A stretch of DNA of 64,000 bases, taken from positions 1-64,000 of the forward strand of contig JAOUBJ010000018.1 of assembly GCA_029860345.1 (NCBI GenBank), written 5' to 3'. This DNA is from Candidatus Zixiibacteriota bacterium. GTDB lineage: Bacteria; Zixibacteria; MSB-5A5; GN15; FEB-12. The first letter of the stretch is position 1, and each line of letters begins with the position of its first letter. A program made the translations under genes and the position numbers. Under the pieces are notes generated by a model that ran no database searches, had not been told where the DNA came from, and worked only from the letters and a program-made list of their open reading frames with translations. Positions 8,928 to 17,377 of the stretch are shown piece by piece.

Positions 8928-9884
8928 ATGAAGAGGCTGATGTTCTTGCTGCTAACCGGACTGTTGGCAATCTGTACCGCTTTCATGCTCGGATGTGAAG
9001 AGGATGCCGCTATTACCGACGATGGCGGCAACCATACCATTCTGACGCCGGAAGACTCCTCAATGGTTGAGGACATGCTGACTGAAGACATGCTCAGCAC
9101 ACCGCTGGACGCCCTCGGCGTCTCCTGGGAACTGGTCGACCATATTCCCGGCGCCCAGGGCGCCAAGTTCTCCGGTACGTCTCTGGCCCTTGGTACCGAT
9201 GAAGAAGAGATGATCATAACCGATGCCGGCTATGAAGGCTACAGTGACGGCTGGCATATCTTCCACTTCGCCGCGGTGGCTGTCGATCAATACAGCTATG
9301 GCGGAGTCGATTACTATGACACCGTATTCATCGGCGGATGGGATTCCATCCAGGTAATTGCCGATGGTGTCCCGATTCAATATCCGAATGACCAAACCGT
9401 TGTCGAGGGTCTCAATGAACGTGCCCACGTAAACTGGGAGGACAACGACGATGAGCATACCGGATCGCTCAATCATATCATAGAAGCCGATATGAGCTAT
9501 GTCGAGGGAGATACTATTCTCACTCTCAACGGCAGTACCGATGACCAGATTTACAGTGGTGAAAACCGTGAATGGGGCGTCTGTGACATAACCATGACCC
9601 TGGATCAGACAATCACCAACCTCGTGTTCAACGTCAATGTCGAAGGGGACTGCCCGGAGTCGGGAACCATTTCGTCCATCAGTTCCATTGACGCTTTCTG
9701 TACCGGTTTGGATGCAAACGCCGGTGATACCCTTGATGTCAACAGTAGCTGGACAGTTACAGCCACTATAAACGAAGGCGAAGGTACGGTGACCGTCACC
9801 TTCACCAGCGGAGCTATCTCCTGGACAGTTACTGAACCCTGCGACGAAGGCGGCGCCCAGGCTACTTCGGGCTGGAACAAGTAG
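8928..9884 (+). CDS. Predicted lipoprotein of unknown function
   Basis: A 318-residue protein with a lipoprotein signal: basic N-terminus, hydrophobic core and lipobox MLGC with Cys23. The mature part is acidic and rich in beta-type sequence, with two stretches that look like paired sandwich strands (about 60-150 and 170-300) and a disulfide-capable pair in GDCPESG and DAFCTG. I do not recognise a family. The ATG follows AAAAGG at a good distance. The gene converges on the membrane protein gene ending at 9942, with a shared terminator between them. Confidence 0.9.
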   Translation: MKRLMFLLLTGLLAICTAFMLGCEEDAAITDDGGNHTILTPEDSSMVEDMLTEDMLSTPLDALGVSWELVDHIPGAQGAKFSGTSLALGTDEEEMIITDAGYEGYSDGWHIFHFAAVAVDQYSYGGVDYYDTVFIGGWDSIQVIADGVPIQYPNDQTVVEGLNERAHVNWEDNDDEHTGSLNHIIEADMSYVEGDTILTLNGSTDDQIYSGENREWGVCDITMTLDQTITNLVFNVNVEGDCPESGTISSISSIDAFCTGLDANAGDTLDVNSSWTVTATINEGEGTVTVTFTSGAISWTVTEPCDEGGAQATSGWNK

Positions 9885-9903
9885 ATACTAATTGTTCAGA
9901 CTC

Positions 9904-9941
9904 AACCGGTCGTTTGCTTAATGCTCACGACCGGTTTCTTT
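9904..9941 (+). terminator. Intrinsic terminator after the lipoprotein gene
   Basis: A 10-bp perfect stem AACCGGTCGT (9904-9913) with ACGACCGGTT (9927-9936), a 13-nt loop and the T-rich tail TCTTTTTACTTTTTT. It lies between two convergent genes. Seen from the minus strand there is no T run after the stem, so it serves the plus-strand gene. Confidence 0.75.
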
Positions 9942-12047
9942 TTACTTTTTTCGATTCTGAATCGTCTTGGTCAAAGTCCGCCAGGTGGCCTCGACCTTTC
10001 GGCGTCGCGATTGACCGACCGCCAGCTCTCTGGCTTTCGATAGGTGTTCAACAGCCAAATCTAACTGACCACTATCGTTAAGGGCCACGGCCAGACTATA
10101 GTGCGCCTGAAAACTATTTGGATTCAACTCAACAGCACGGTCTAGCAGGATGATTGTCTGTTGCAGATTGTCAGCCTGGTATTGGAACCCAGCGTAAGCT
10201 GTGAGCACTTCGACATCATTACTGTCAAGCTGATACGCCGCTTCGAAGTTCCTCAGACATTCGTCCAGACGGTTGGTTTTCATGAAAAGTATGCCGGCAT
10301 AGAGACGTGCCTTGACATCCTCATCGAATCGTTGCTCCAAGTGGTCGGCGGTCTGTAGAAGATCGATATCTCCTCCAAAGCGGAGATAGTAAACGGCCAA
10401 CAACAACGACCGGTCTCGACTGGCGCTCTCACTTTTTAGAAAACCCGGGACATCAACCGGAACATGGCCATCCTGACTACTGTAACCGGTCATCCAGTTC
10501 AGATAGTTCAGAATGAAGCTGGAATCGACCCGCTTGTAAGGTGGTTGGTCCCATGCTTGCAGCGCATACTGAAGCCTGCGGTCGGTCAACTCCGGATACT
10601 TGCGGGCGTGATCCATGAGGGCGGTGTATTCGTGAATCTGGTTTTTGAACTTAGTCGTCTGTAAGACCTGCGCGAAACGATCCGCCGATAACACAGGCGA
10701 ACTGTTGACATAGGCGAATGCGAAAGTCGATACCGCTCCAACCAACAACACCGGCAAAACCTGAGGCGGAATCGAACGTTGGGGACGAGCGATGTATCCT
10801 ATCAGTACGGCCGACGAAATCAGAAACATCGGCAATGAGAACAGATCCCAGTCTCGTGGCCCACCCAATTGGGGTGCAAAGAAAACCACAAACAACCCCG
10901 CTGGTACGGCCAGCCAAATGGCCAGCAGTAGTCTTCGATTGAGTTCAGCACCGCTGTGCTTTCGCACCGCCAAGATTGGAAGAAAGAAAAGGATCGGCAA
11001 CCCCGAAAGAAGCACCCAGTTGACCAGATTCCAGCCGTGATCGGCCGTGAACAGAGCCAGTTCAAATCCTTCCCGTCCGACCAAACCAAGAAGCTGACGC
11101 TCCAGACCAAACCAACCCATCGAACGACCCAGATAGCCAAGGCACAGAATCGAAATGAAGAGAAATGACAAACTACGATTGACCCTCGCCACCTTCAGGT
11201 CATCAGATCCGTGCGACAAAAGGAAAACCAGGACCACTGGGCCCAAGAAGAGAAAAAAGGCCACCGCATGAACCAGACCCGCTACCAGATATAGGGCCAG
11301 GAACTTCCACGCCGATCCATGGCCGTCCACAACTTTAAGCGCCTGCAAAAGCACAAAGGGTAACATCGCCGCAAGAATGGAGTAGCTTTCAATGTACCCA
11401 AAGAACAGGACCGTCATCCCCGAACTGATCAAGATCAAAAACAGCTGGATCGACTGCCGGGCAGTCATATAGGCAGCCAGTCGCCAGGCACCAACCACAA
11501 AAAACAGGCCACAGGCAACACTGACTACATTATAACAAGTTTCCGCGCTGAACTGGTTTGGGATGAAAAAGACTCGGCACAAAATCGCGTGCACAAAGAA
11601 ATCACCCATCTCTGTCGGCAGTAGAAGGCGACCATCGTCGATCTGGCTGAGCCTGAGGACAGCATCGCCCAACAAGGTAGCCGAAGACTCATAGTATTTG
11701 AACAACGCCCCAATCGCCAACACCAACAGCAGAGGCACAACCAACCGCAAGCGCCTGTTGTCAGCTATTATAGTGGAGACGCCATCGAGCCGACCTTGAA
11801 TCCCCAAACTCAGGCTCGACCACATTAATAGTACACCGAGAGTCAACCCAACTCCAACCGCGCCGCTGGGAAGGAATGCCCCGAAATTGAATCCCCACAA
11901 TAGTCTGATCTCTATTAATGTAGCGGCTGCAAACAGAGCCAGAATCAGCCCGCTTGAAATATAAGCTGCCCGATGTTCGGGTTGATTCTTCATTATCCTG
12001 AATGAATAACTCAAGCCGTCGAAAAACAAGCGGCCTTTTTCCCACAA
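9942..12047 (-). CDS. Multi-spanning membrane protein with C-terminal TPRs (GT-C-like)
   Basis: Up to 701 residues. About twelve hydrophobic segments fill residues 30-450, and the last ~160 residues form two to three TPR repeats (DVEVLTAYAGFQYQADNLQQ, NSFQAHYSLAVALNDSGQLD). A large first outer loop with acidic residues (GDAVLRLSQIDDGRLL) and the later FFGYIESYSIL recall GT-C glycosyltransferases of the PMT type, which use lipid-linked sugars; this is inference. It could glycosylate exported proteins such as those encoded nearby. The start is unsure: TTG 12047 has no ribosome site, an in-frame TTG slightly downstream follows AAAAAGG, and ATG 11993 has AGGA only two bases away. Confidence 0.85.
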   Translation of the reverse strand: MWEKGRLFFDGLSYSFRIMKNQPEHRAAYISSGLILALFAAATLIEIRLLWGFNFGAFLPSGAVGVGLTLGVLLMWSSLSLGIQGRLDGVSTIIADNRRLRLVVPLLLVLAIGALFKYYESSATLLGDAVLRLSQIDDGRLLLPTEMGDFFVHAILCRVFFIPNQFSAETCYNVVSVACGLFFVVGAWRLAAYMTARQSIQLFLILISSGMTVLFFGYIESYSILAAMLPFVLLQALKVVDGHGSAWKFLALYLVAGLVHAVAFFLFLGPVVLVFLLSHGSDDLKVARVNRSLSFLFISILCLGYLGRSMGWFGLERQLLGLVGREGFELALFTADHGWNLVNWVLLSGLPILFFLPILAVRKHSGAELNRRLLLAIWLAVPAGLFVVFFAPQLGGPRDWDLFSLPMFLISSAVLIGYIARPQRSIPPQVLPVLLVGAVSTFAFAYVNSSPVLSADRFAQVLQTTKFKNQIHEYTALMDHARKYPELTDRRLQYALQAWDQPPYKRVDSSFILNYLNWMTGYSSQDGHVPVDVPGFLKSESASRDRSLLLAVYYLRFGGDIDLLQTADHLEQRFDEDVKARLYAGILFMKTNRLDECLRNFEAAYQLDSNDVEVLTAYAGFQYQADNLQQTIILLDRAVELNPNSFQAHYSLAVALNDSGQLDLAVEHLSKARELAVGQSRRRKVEATWRTLTKTIQNRKK

Positions 12048-12280
12048 TCGAGTTCTTGGCGTTGCCTGACTTGCGATCTCATCCTGAGTCCAGAGGGAGC
12101 AGGGGCAAGGATTATCAGAAAGTTCCGATACAAGAGATTAGGACGGCCGGTCTCTTTGTACCCGTGAATTCATTGGGACCGCGAGCCGCGATAAGGATGA
12201 TAGATAAGGATGTGAATCTACTACTTGAGGAGGAGTACGCCCGCGACATAAACGCTACCAAAAAACTTGGCTTTTTGCGC

Positions 12281-12309
12281 TTGACAACTAGCCCATCTAT
12301 ACCTATATT
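12281..12309 (+). promoter_or_regulatory. Promoter for the dockerin protein gene at 12619
   Basis: Perfect TTGACA (12281-12286), 17-base spacer and TATATT (12304-12309). It predicts a leader of about 300 nt before the ATG at 12619. The leader contains a tiny open frame at about 12520-12573 and ends with AGGAGG. The last 60 nt weakly resemble the leaders at 45706-45765 and 49433-49490. The remainder of the 571-nt gap between 12048 and 12618 shows nothing else I can support. Confidence 0.6.
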
Positions 12310-12618
12310 GGCTCTCGGACGATGGACGACAAACACAGATCGACTCCTTAGGGGTCCAAAACTTCTTTCCGGGTATAGCTGTTCTAGTACTTCGAGTTCG
12401 TACTGATTAGGTGTCGGTGCGGATGTTACAAGCAGACTTACTTATACTATACGGAATTAACTGCTTCGAAGAAATGTCATAAGAAGAAGGCGAGTCTCGC
12501 TGAGCGCGTGCGTTCGGTCATGGCGGCCACTAACACTCTGTTTGCGGGAGTGCTCCTATTGAGCCTTGGCTAAGGGTTAGCAGAAGTAGGACGATCGAAT
12601 CTCGATTAGGAGGATTGA

Positions 12619-13950
12619 ATGGCTCTCGGAATGAAGTTTACTGGACTCGTTAGAACGACCTTGATGGTCGGAGTTCTGGCCCTGTTGGTGTTGGCCTGCC
12701 CCACGGCCTACGGTCAATTACCTGACCTGATTGTACAAGTCGGCGATACCACCGCTGTGTCTGAAGCCCAAAACACGGTTGTTTCAGTGTATCTGTCCAA
12801 CTACCATGACACCGTCGCCGGATTTAACATCTGGCTGCAATTGGATCGGCCCGATATCCTGATATTCCAAACCAATGTAGATAGTACTATCGACACCACC
12901 AGGTGGCTTTGTCTGGATTATGATCCTGTCGTCACCGACTCATGTGTCGACTCCATTCACGTTACGGGTGACTCGATTTTTTGGCGGTGTGATGTTTGGG
13001 AAGGCCCGATTTGTACAGACTCCACAATGGTACCGGCTGATTCTACTCACGACTGGTCACATCCGGCCGAGTGGGACTGGTTTAATGTCGATACCAACGA
13101 GGTGCTGGTCGGCAGCATTGATCCTGTCGGCACATTGGTCGAGGATTGGGAATGGGTAGACGCCCGCTCGCTCTCCGGCTATGGAACCGATCTGAATATT
13201 GCCGGTATCGCCGATCTTCCCGAGCCACCCTCCACTCCCGGAATCGCTCCTCAGCAGGGCGGGCTTTTGATAAAGCTGCTGGCCGATGTGTTGAGCATAC
13301 CGGATACTTTGGTGGACCGCGAAGTTAACATGCTGATCCAATCGAATTTCCTGGCTCACTTCAACTTCTCCCGGCCCGATGGCACCTCGATCGGTATTCT
13401 CCAGGCCGAGGTTCCCGACACCAACTACTGGTTCTGCGAAATGTGGGCCGGCAACACCTGCCTGACCTGGAAAAGGGTCTCATCGCCGCCGGCCGACTCT
13501 ATGGAGATCGGTGTCGACACAGTGTCGTATATAGACACTGTCAATGTCTGGTTGGCCGATGGCTCCCTGACTATCGACCCGCCGCCCGACGGCAAGTGCT
13601 GCTGGGATGATAACCCTGAGGATTCGGTCAGACTTTGTTCCAATAATATAGAATGGGCCTGCGATACCCTGCCGGACAGCAAGTGGTCAAATGGCGCCGA
13701 CTGCGCCGTGGCCGATCCATGTCCGCTGGGAATCTGCGGTGATGTCGATGCCTCTGGCTTATGGCCACCCGATATTTCCGATCTGGTATATTTGGTAGAC
13801 TATATGTTTGTCGGCGGCCCGGTACCCGAGCCCATCTGGACAGCCGACATGGCTGACTGTAATGGAGCCGTTGATATCTCGGACCTGGTGTATCTGGTCG
13901 ACTTCATGTTCTTAGCCGGTCCCCAACCATGCGATAACTGTGTGAAATGA
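12619..13950 (+). CDS. Exported cohesin-like protein with C-terminal dockerin
   Basis: 443 residues. A signal peptide of about 32 residues ends in TAYGQ. Residues about 37-240 form a beta-sandwich resembling cohesin-type domains (valued opening PDLIVQVGDTTAV, then VVSVYLSNYHDTVAGFNIWL). Residues about 325-372 are a cysteine-rich linker starting KCCWDDNPED and ending CPLGICG. Residues 374-437 are a dockerin pair built on DISDLVYLVDYMF and DISDLVYLVDFMF, each preceded by an Asp/Asn calcium loop. Family knowledge: dockerins bind cohesins through calcium-stabilised helices. The ATG follows AGGAGG. It is the first gene of the exported-protein locus and likely a scaffold component. The binding partner cannot be told from sequence. 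Confidence 0.93.
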   Translation: MALGMKFTGLVRTTLMVGVLALLVLACPTAYGQLPDLIVQVGDTTAVSEAQNTVVSVYLSNYHDTVAGFNIWLQLDRPDILIFQTNVDSTIDTTRWLCLDYDPVVTDSCVDSIHVTGDSIFWRCDVWEGPICTDSTMVPADSTHDWSHPAEWDWFNVDTNEVLVGSIDPVGTLVEDWEWVDARSLSGYGTDLNIAGIADLPEPPSTPGIAPQQGGLLIKLLADVLSIPDTLVDREVNMLIQSNFLAHFNFSRPDGTSIGILQAEVPDTNYWFCEMWAGNTCLTWKRVSSPPADSMEIGVDTVSYIDTVNVWLADGSLTIDPPPDGKCCWDDNPEDSVRLCSNNIEWACDTLPDSKWSNGADCAVADPCPLGICGDVDASGLWPPDISDLVYLVDYMFVGGPVPEPIWTADMADCNGAVDISDLVYLVDFMFLAGPQPCDNCVK

Positions 13951-13978
13951 GAATAACAAGGTAGACATATTTGTAAGC

Positions 13979-14007
13979 GGCTGTCCTCACCTTCGGGTGG
14001 GGCGGCC
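13979..14007 (+). other. Stable UUCG hairpin after the gene at 12619
   Basis: GGCTGTCCTCACC (13979-13991), loop TTCG and GGTGGGGCGGCC (13996-14007) form a long stem with one bulged base and a G-U pair. There is no T run after it, so it is not a normal intrinsic terminator. It may stabilise a processed end or belong to the leader of the next gene, which starts 240 nt downstream. Confidence 0.6.
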
Positions 14008-14067
14008 AGAACCCTTAACTCTAAAAGTAAAGATGGAAAGGAGGACTCTTAAAAGAGGTACTAACTT

Positions 14068-14223
14068 ATGACACACGCTCAAATGAAAGGACGTTGTCTG
14101 GTTCTATCCCAAGTCGCAAAAAGCTGCTCTGAGACTAGGTGGCTCTCGTCTGGAGTTCGGTTAGAATGTGACGCGAGGGGGGAGTTTGAATTGGATAAAC
14201 GTACAACTCATGTTTTTTGCTAA
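14068..14223 (+). CDS. Possible 51-residue leader ORF
   Basis: An open frame of 52 codons begins at ATG 14068, which has AGAGGT nine bases upstream, and ends in TAA at 14221-14223, 21 bases before the ATG of the 855-residue protein. The peptide starts MTHAQMKGRCLVLSQ, contains four cysteines and has no membrane segment. The ribosome site and the position suggest a translated leader, but codon use is unlike the neighbours and no homology can be judged by eye. It may just be 5' leader sequence. Confidence 0.3.
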   Translation: MTHAQMKGRCLVLSQVAKSCSETRWLSSGVRLECDARGEFELDKRTTHVFC

Positions 14224-14244
14224 CGAAGTAATTAGGAGAACAAA

Positions 14245-16812
14245 ATGAAACGCATTTCCTTGATGCTTGCATTGTTCTTGACCCTTTCATTTGGCATGGC
14301 CTTTGCACAAGGTAACGGTAGCTCGGTTAACCTGGACGCTGTTGACGGTCTCCAGGGCGGTGAAATCCCCACTAACCTAGGTGCTGACGTTACTTTCCAC
14401 TTTGGCTATACTAACGGCGACGGCGCCAACAAGGCCAAAGGTATCACCAACGGTTACTCCCTCAGTGCTACTGGTGGAGCGACCTGGACTAACGGCGCAA
14501 ATGGCGACGAGTTCAGCTTCGGCCCGGCCCCGGGCAACTTTGACCTCGTTTGGTCAGTCAACACCTTCAGTTGGGATGGCGCCATGTCTGATACCATCGG
14601 TTTCGGTGGTTCGGTCATGCTCGGCCCCGGTCTGCCTCCAGGCTATTCCGGCCCGGCTGTATACTTCACCGTGAACTTCGGTACCGGTGGTGGTTTCGAT
14701 AACGAAACCTTCTGTGTTGACTCCGCCTACTACCCGCCGTCGGGTACCTGGATGTGGGCCTACGGTTCGACCGTTGGTTCCTTCCCGCCTAGCTGGCAGG
14801 GTCCGCACTGCTTTGGACTCATTGATGTTCCGAACCTGTGTCCGGACTTCACTGCTGCTCCGACCTCCGGTGGTGGCGATCACTGCGACCTCGTTGTCCT
14901 GCAGTACGCTGCTACGGATTTCGAAGGCGATCCGATCACCTTCTCCGTGACCGCCGGTGTTGGTTCTATTGACGCCAACAGTGGTCAGTATACCTATGCT
15001 CCCACTCTGGCTGACGTAGGTGCTTCTCTGGGTGCTACCATTCTCGCCGACGACGGCCTGCATGGTGGAGCCTGTAACACTGTCGATCTGGTCCTGAACT
15101 TCACCAATGTGGCTCCCACCATCGTTTGTTGCGCTGGTGTGGTTCCGATTGGTCAGGGTAACACCGGTTCACAGTGTTTCTCGACTAACGACGAAGACTG
15201 CGACCCGTCCACCGTTTCTCTGGGCAACATCAGCCCGACCCCGGCCGGTAATATCTACATCAGCGGCAACAATGTTGTCTTTGAAACTGATCCGACCGAC
15301 GGTGGCGCCGCAGGCACTATCTACACAGTCGAAGTTTGCGTCACCGATGGCGTGGACGAAAACTGCTGTGTGGTAGAGTTCAACGTTTTGACCGTTGAGC
15401 CGTTTGAAGTCCAGATCGAGAAGACCCACAATACCCTACAGGGTATGCATGTAATCGTCGACGTCACTCTGAACAAGGGTTCAGAGGAAATGGGCGGTTA
15501 CGACATCCTGATCGCTTATGACGCTTCGGCTCTACACTTCCAGGCCGCCATCCCCGGCGACTTCCACACCCAGTGTGGTTGGGAGTATTTCAACTACCGC
15601 TTTGGCCCCAACGGCAACTGCGGTAACCAGTGCCCGAGCGGACTGCTCCGCGTGGTTGCGATTGCTGAGACCAACAATGGTCCCAACCATCCGCTCTGCC
15701 TCAAGATCGATCCGCTACCGGCCGTCCTGTTCTCACTCGACTTTGTGGTCAGCAATGACCGTACTCTCGAGTGCATGTACGTGCCGATCCGCTTCTACTG
15801 GGCGGACTGCGGTGACAACAGTATCGCCTACCATCCGGCAGACGATCCGCTGTCTTCGGTCCAGGGTGTTTCCCGTTATGTCATCGACTTTGACCTCATC
15901 GGTCATATCGAAGACATGTTCACTGGCTTCCCGACCTACACCGGTGTCCAGAGCGAATGTCTGGAAGGTGGCGGTCCCGACAAGCCGGTTCCGATTCAGT
16001 TCGTTGACTTCCTGAACGGTGGTGTGGACATTGTATGTGCCGACTCCATCGATGACCGTGGCGACATTAACCTCAACGGTAACTCCAACGAAATTGCTGA
16101 CGCTGTGCTGTTCAGCAACTACTTCGTTCATGGTATCGGCGTGTTTAATGTCAACTACCAGGGTCAGGTCGCTGCGACTGACGTGAACGCTGATGGTCTG
16201 ACTCTCAGTGTTGCCGACCTCGTCTACCTTATTCGTATCATCGTCGGTGATGCCAATCCGTACCCGAAACTGGGTGCCGAGGCTGCCTCATACGCTTACG
16301 AGAATGGTGTAATGTCTGTCGACTCAAAGATGGGCGCCGCCTTTGTCGTGATCGAAGGCAATGTGAATCCGACCCTCCTGGCTACCGAAATGGAAATGAA
16401 CTATGCCTTTGACGGCCGTAACACTCGCGTCTTGGTTTCCAAGATCGACCGTGTCGGCTTTGAAGGAAGTTTCCTCCAGTTCGACGGCCGCGTGGTCAGC
16501 GTCGAGTTTGCCACTTATGATGGCACTCCCGTTGCCAAGACGGTAATTCCGCGCAGCTACAGCCTGCATCAGAACTACCCGAACCCGTTCAACGGAATGA
16601 CCAAGATCGCCTTCGGTATGCCGTTTGGTGGTGACTACTCCCTTACCATTTACAACGTAACTGGTCAGAAAGTCGCCAACTTCTCAGGCTCCGCCGATGC
16701 CGGTCAGATCACAGTTGACTGGGATGCCTCCAACCAGGCCTCAGGTGTCTACTTCTACAAGCTGGATACCGATGACTTCACCGATACCAAGAAAATGGTA
16801 TACTTGAAGTAA
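14245..16812 (+). CDS. Exported protein: GITNG-type domain, cadherin-like, cohesin-like, dockerin-like and sorting domain
   Basis: 855 residues in a clear order. Signal peptide 1-22 (ends MAFAQ). Residues about 23-190 are a domain also found at the N-termini of the proteins at 55959 and 57071 (KGITNGYSL, CVDSAYYPPSGTWMWA, GPHCF). About 200-385 holds two cadherin-like sandwiches with FEGDPITFSVTAG. About 390-600 resembles a cohesin. About 604-670 is a divergent dockerin pair (GDINLNGNSNEIADAVLF, DVNADGLTLSVADLVYL). Residues 771-855 are a sorting domain with QNYPNPFNGMTKIAFGMP and the end TKKMVYLK. Carrying both a possible receptor and a dockerin, it could link scaffold proteins together at the surface. 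The ATG follows AGGAG. Confidence 0.93.
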   Translation: MKRISLMLALFLTLSFGMAFAQGNGSSVNLDAVDGLQGGEIPTNLGADVTFHFGYTNGDGANKAKGITNGYSLSATGGATWTNGANGDEFSFGPAPGNFDLVWSVNTFSWDGAMSDTIGFGGSVMLGPGLPPGYSGPAVYFTVNFGTGGGFDNETFCVDSAYYPPSGTWMWAYGSTVGSFPPSWQGPHCFGLIDVPNLCPDFTAAPTSGGGDHCDLVVLQYAATDFEGDPITFSVTAGVGSIDANSGQYTYAPTLADVGASLGATILADDGLHGGACNTVDLVLNFTNVAPTIVCCAGVVPIGQGNTGSQCFSTNDEDCDPSTVSLGNISPTPAGNIYISGNNVVFETDPTDGGAAGTIYTVEVCVTDGVDENCCVVEFNVLTVEPFEVQIEKTHNTLQGMHVIVDVTLNKGSEEMGGYDILIAYDASALHFQAAIPGDFHTQCGWEYFNYRFGPNGNCGNQCPSGLLRVVAIAETNNGPNHPLCLKIDPLPAVLFSLDFVVSNDRTLECMYVPIRFYWADCGDNSIAYHPADDPLSSVQGVSRYVIDFDLIGHIEDMFTGFPTYTGVQSECLEGGGPDKPVPIQFVDFLNGGVDIVCADSIDDRGDINLNGNSNEIADAVLFSNYFVHGIGVFNVNYQGQVAATDVNADGLTLSVADLVYLIRIIVGDANPYPKLGAEAASYAYENGVMSVDSKMGAAFVVIEGNVNPTLLATEMEMNYAFDGRNTRVLVSKIDRVGFEGSFLQFDGRVVSVEFATYDGTPVAKTVIPRSYSLHQNYPNPFNGMTKIAFGMPFGGDYSLTIYNVTGQKVANFSGSADAGQITVDWDASNQASGVYFYKLDTDDFTDTKKMVYLK

Positions 16813-17377
16813 GCCTGTTTGTGCTTAAATACTCCCCCGGAAAGGTTAATCCCTTTCCGGGGAGTAAAAAACGAAAGGAGAGAAAAAAGGAACCATCTGA
16901 TATCGATTGAATAGCGAAAAACCAAGCCTGAAATAGACAGGAAAACTACTGTGACCAGATGCCGGGAAAGCTCCGAAACCCCTTGCCAAATGGTCATTTT
17001 TTTTTATCTTACAAGCGAGGTGATTTGCGCAATAGCCCTGTTGTGCATAATGTTGCGCGATTGCATAAAGACTGTGACTTTCACGGGAATACAACTCTCC
17101 TCGTTGCCCTTGGTCACGCCCGTTACTACAAGGGGACTTTTATAGTCCGAGTGTTCAAAAGTTGACATTGCATCGACAGTAGGCCTTTAAGCCTATACCG
17201 CCCATGATGCTGTAAGTCGCCGAAAAAAGGCGTTCGGCGCCCTGCCGCTTGGCCTGTCATGACTGACGGAATATGCGGCCACTGTTGATGAAATGCAGAA
17301 TCGGTCCGGTAATTGCTGAATAAGGAATCGGCATCATCCGTTTGGCCGGATATGCTGCAAATAGCTTGAGGTAGTTT
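16813..17377 (+). other. 565-nt gap with hairpin and weak promoter
   Basis: Right after the stop a long hairpin stands at 16831-16865: ACTCCCCCGGAAAGG against CCTTTCCGGGGAGT with one bulged C. It is followed by A residues, not T, so it is a doubtful terminator. A run of nine T lies near 16999. A weak promoter candidate TTGACA (17162-17167) with 17 bases to CTTTAA (17185-17190) precedes the gene at 17378 by about 190 nt. Open frames here on either strand lack ribosome sites and protein character. Confidence 0.5.

Noticed and set aside
12002-12406. 134-codon plus-strand frame overlapping the start of the membrane protein gene
   Set aside because: No ribosome site, composition unlike neighbours, and it overlaps the promoter region of the gene at 12619.
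16831-16865. Intrinsic terminator after the gene at 14245
   Set aside because: The stem is strong but followed by A residues instead of T on the plus strand, and no T run follows on the minus strand either. Listed only as a hairpin in the gap.
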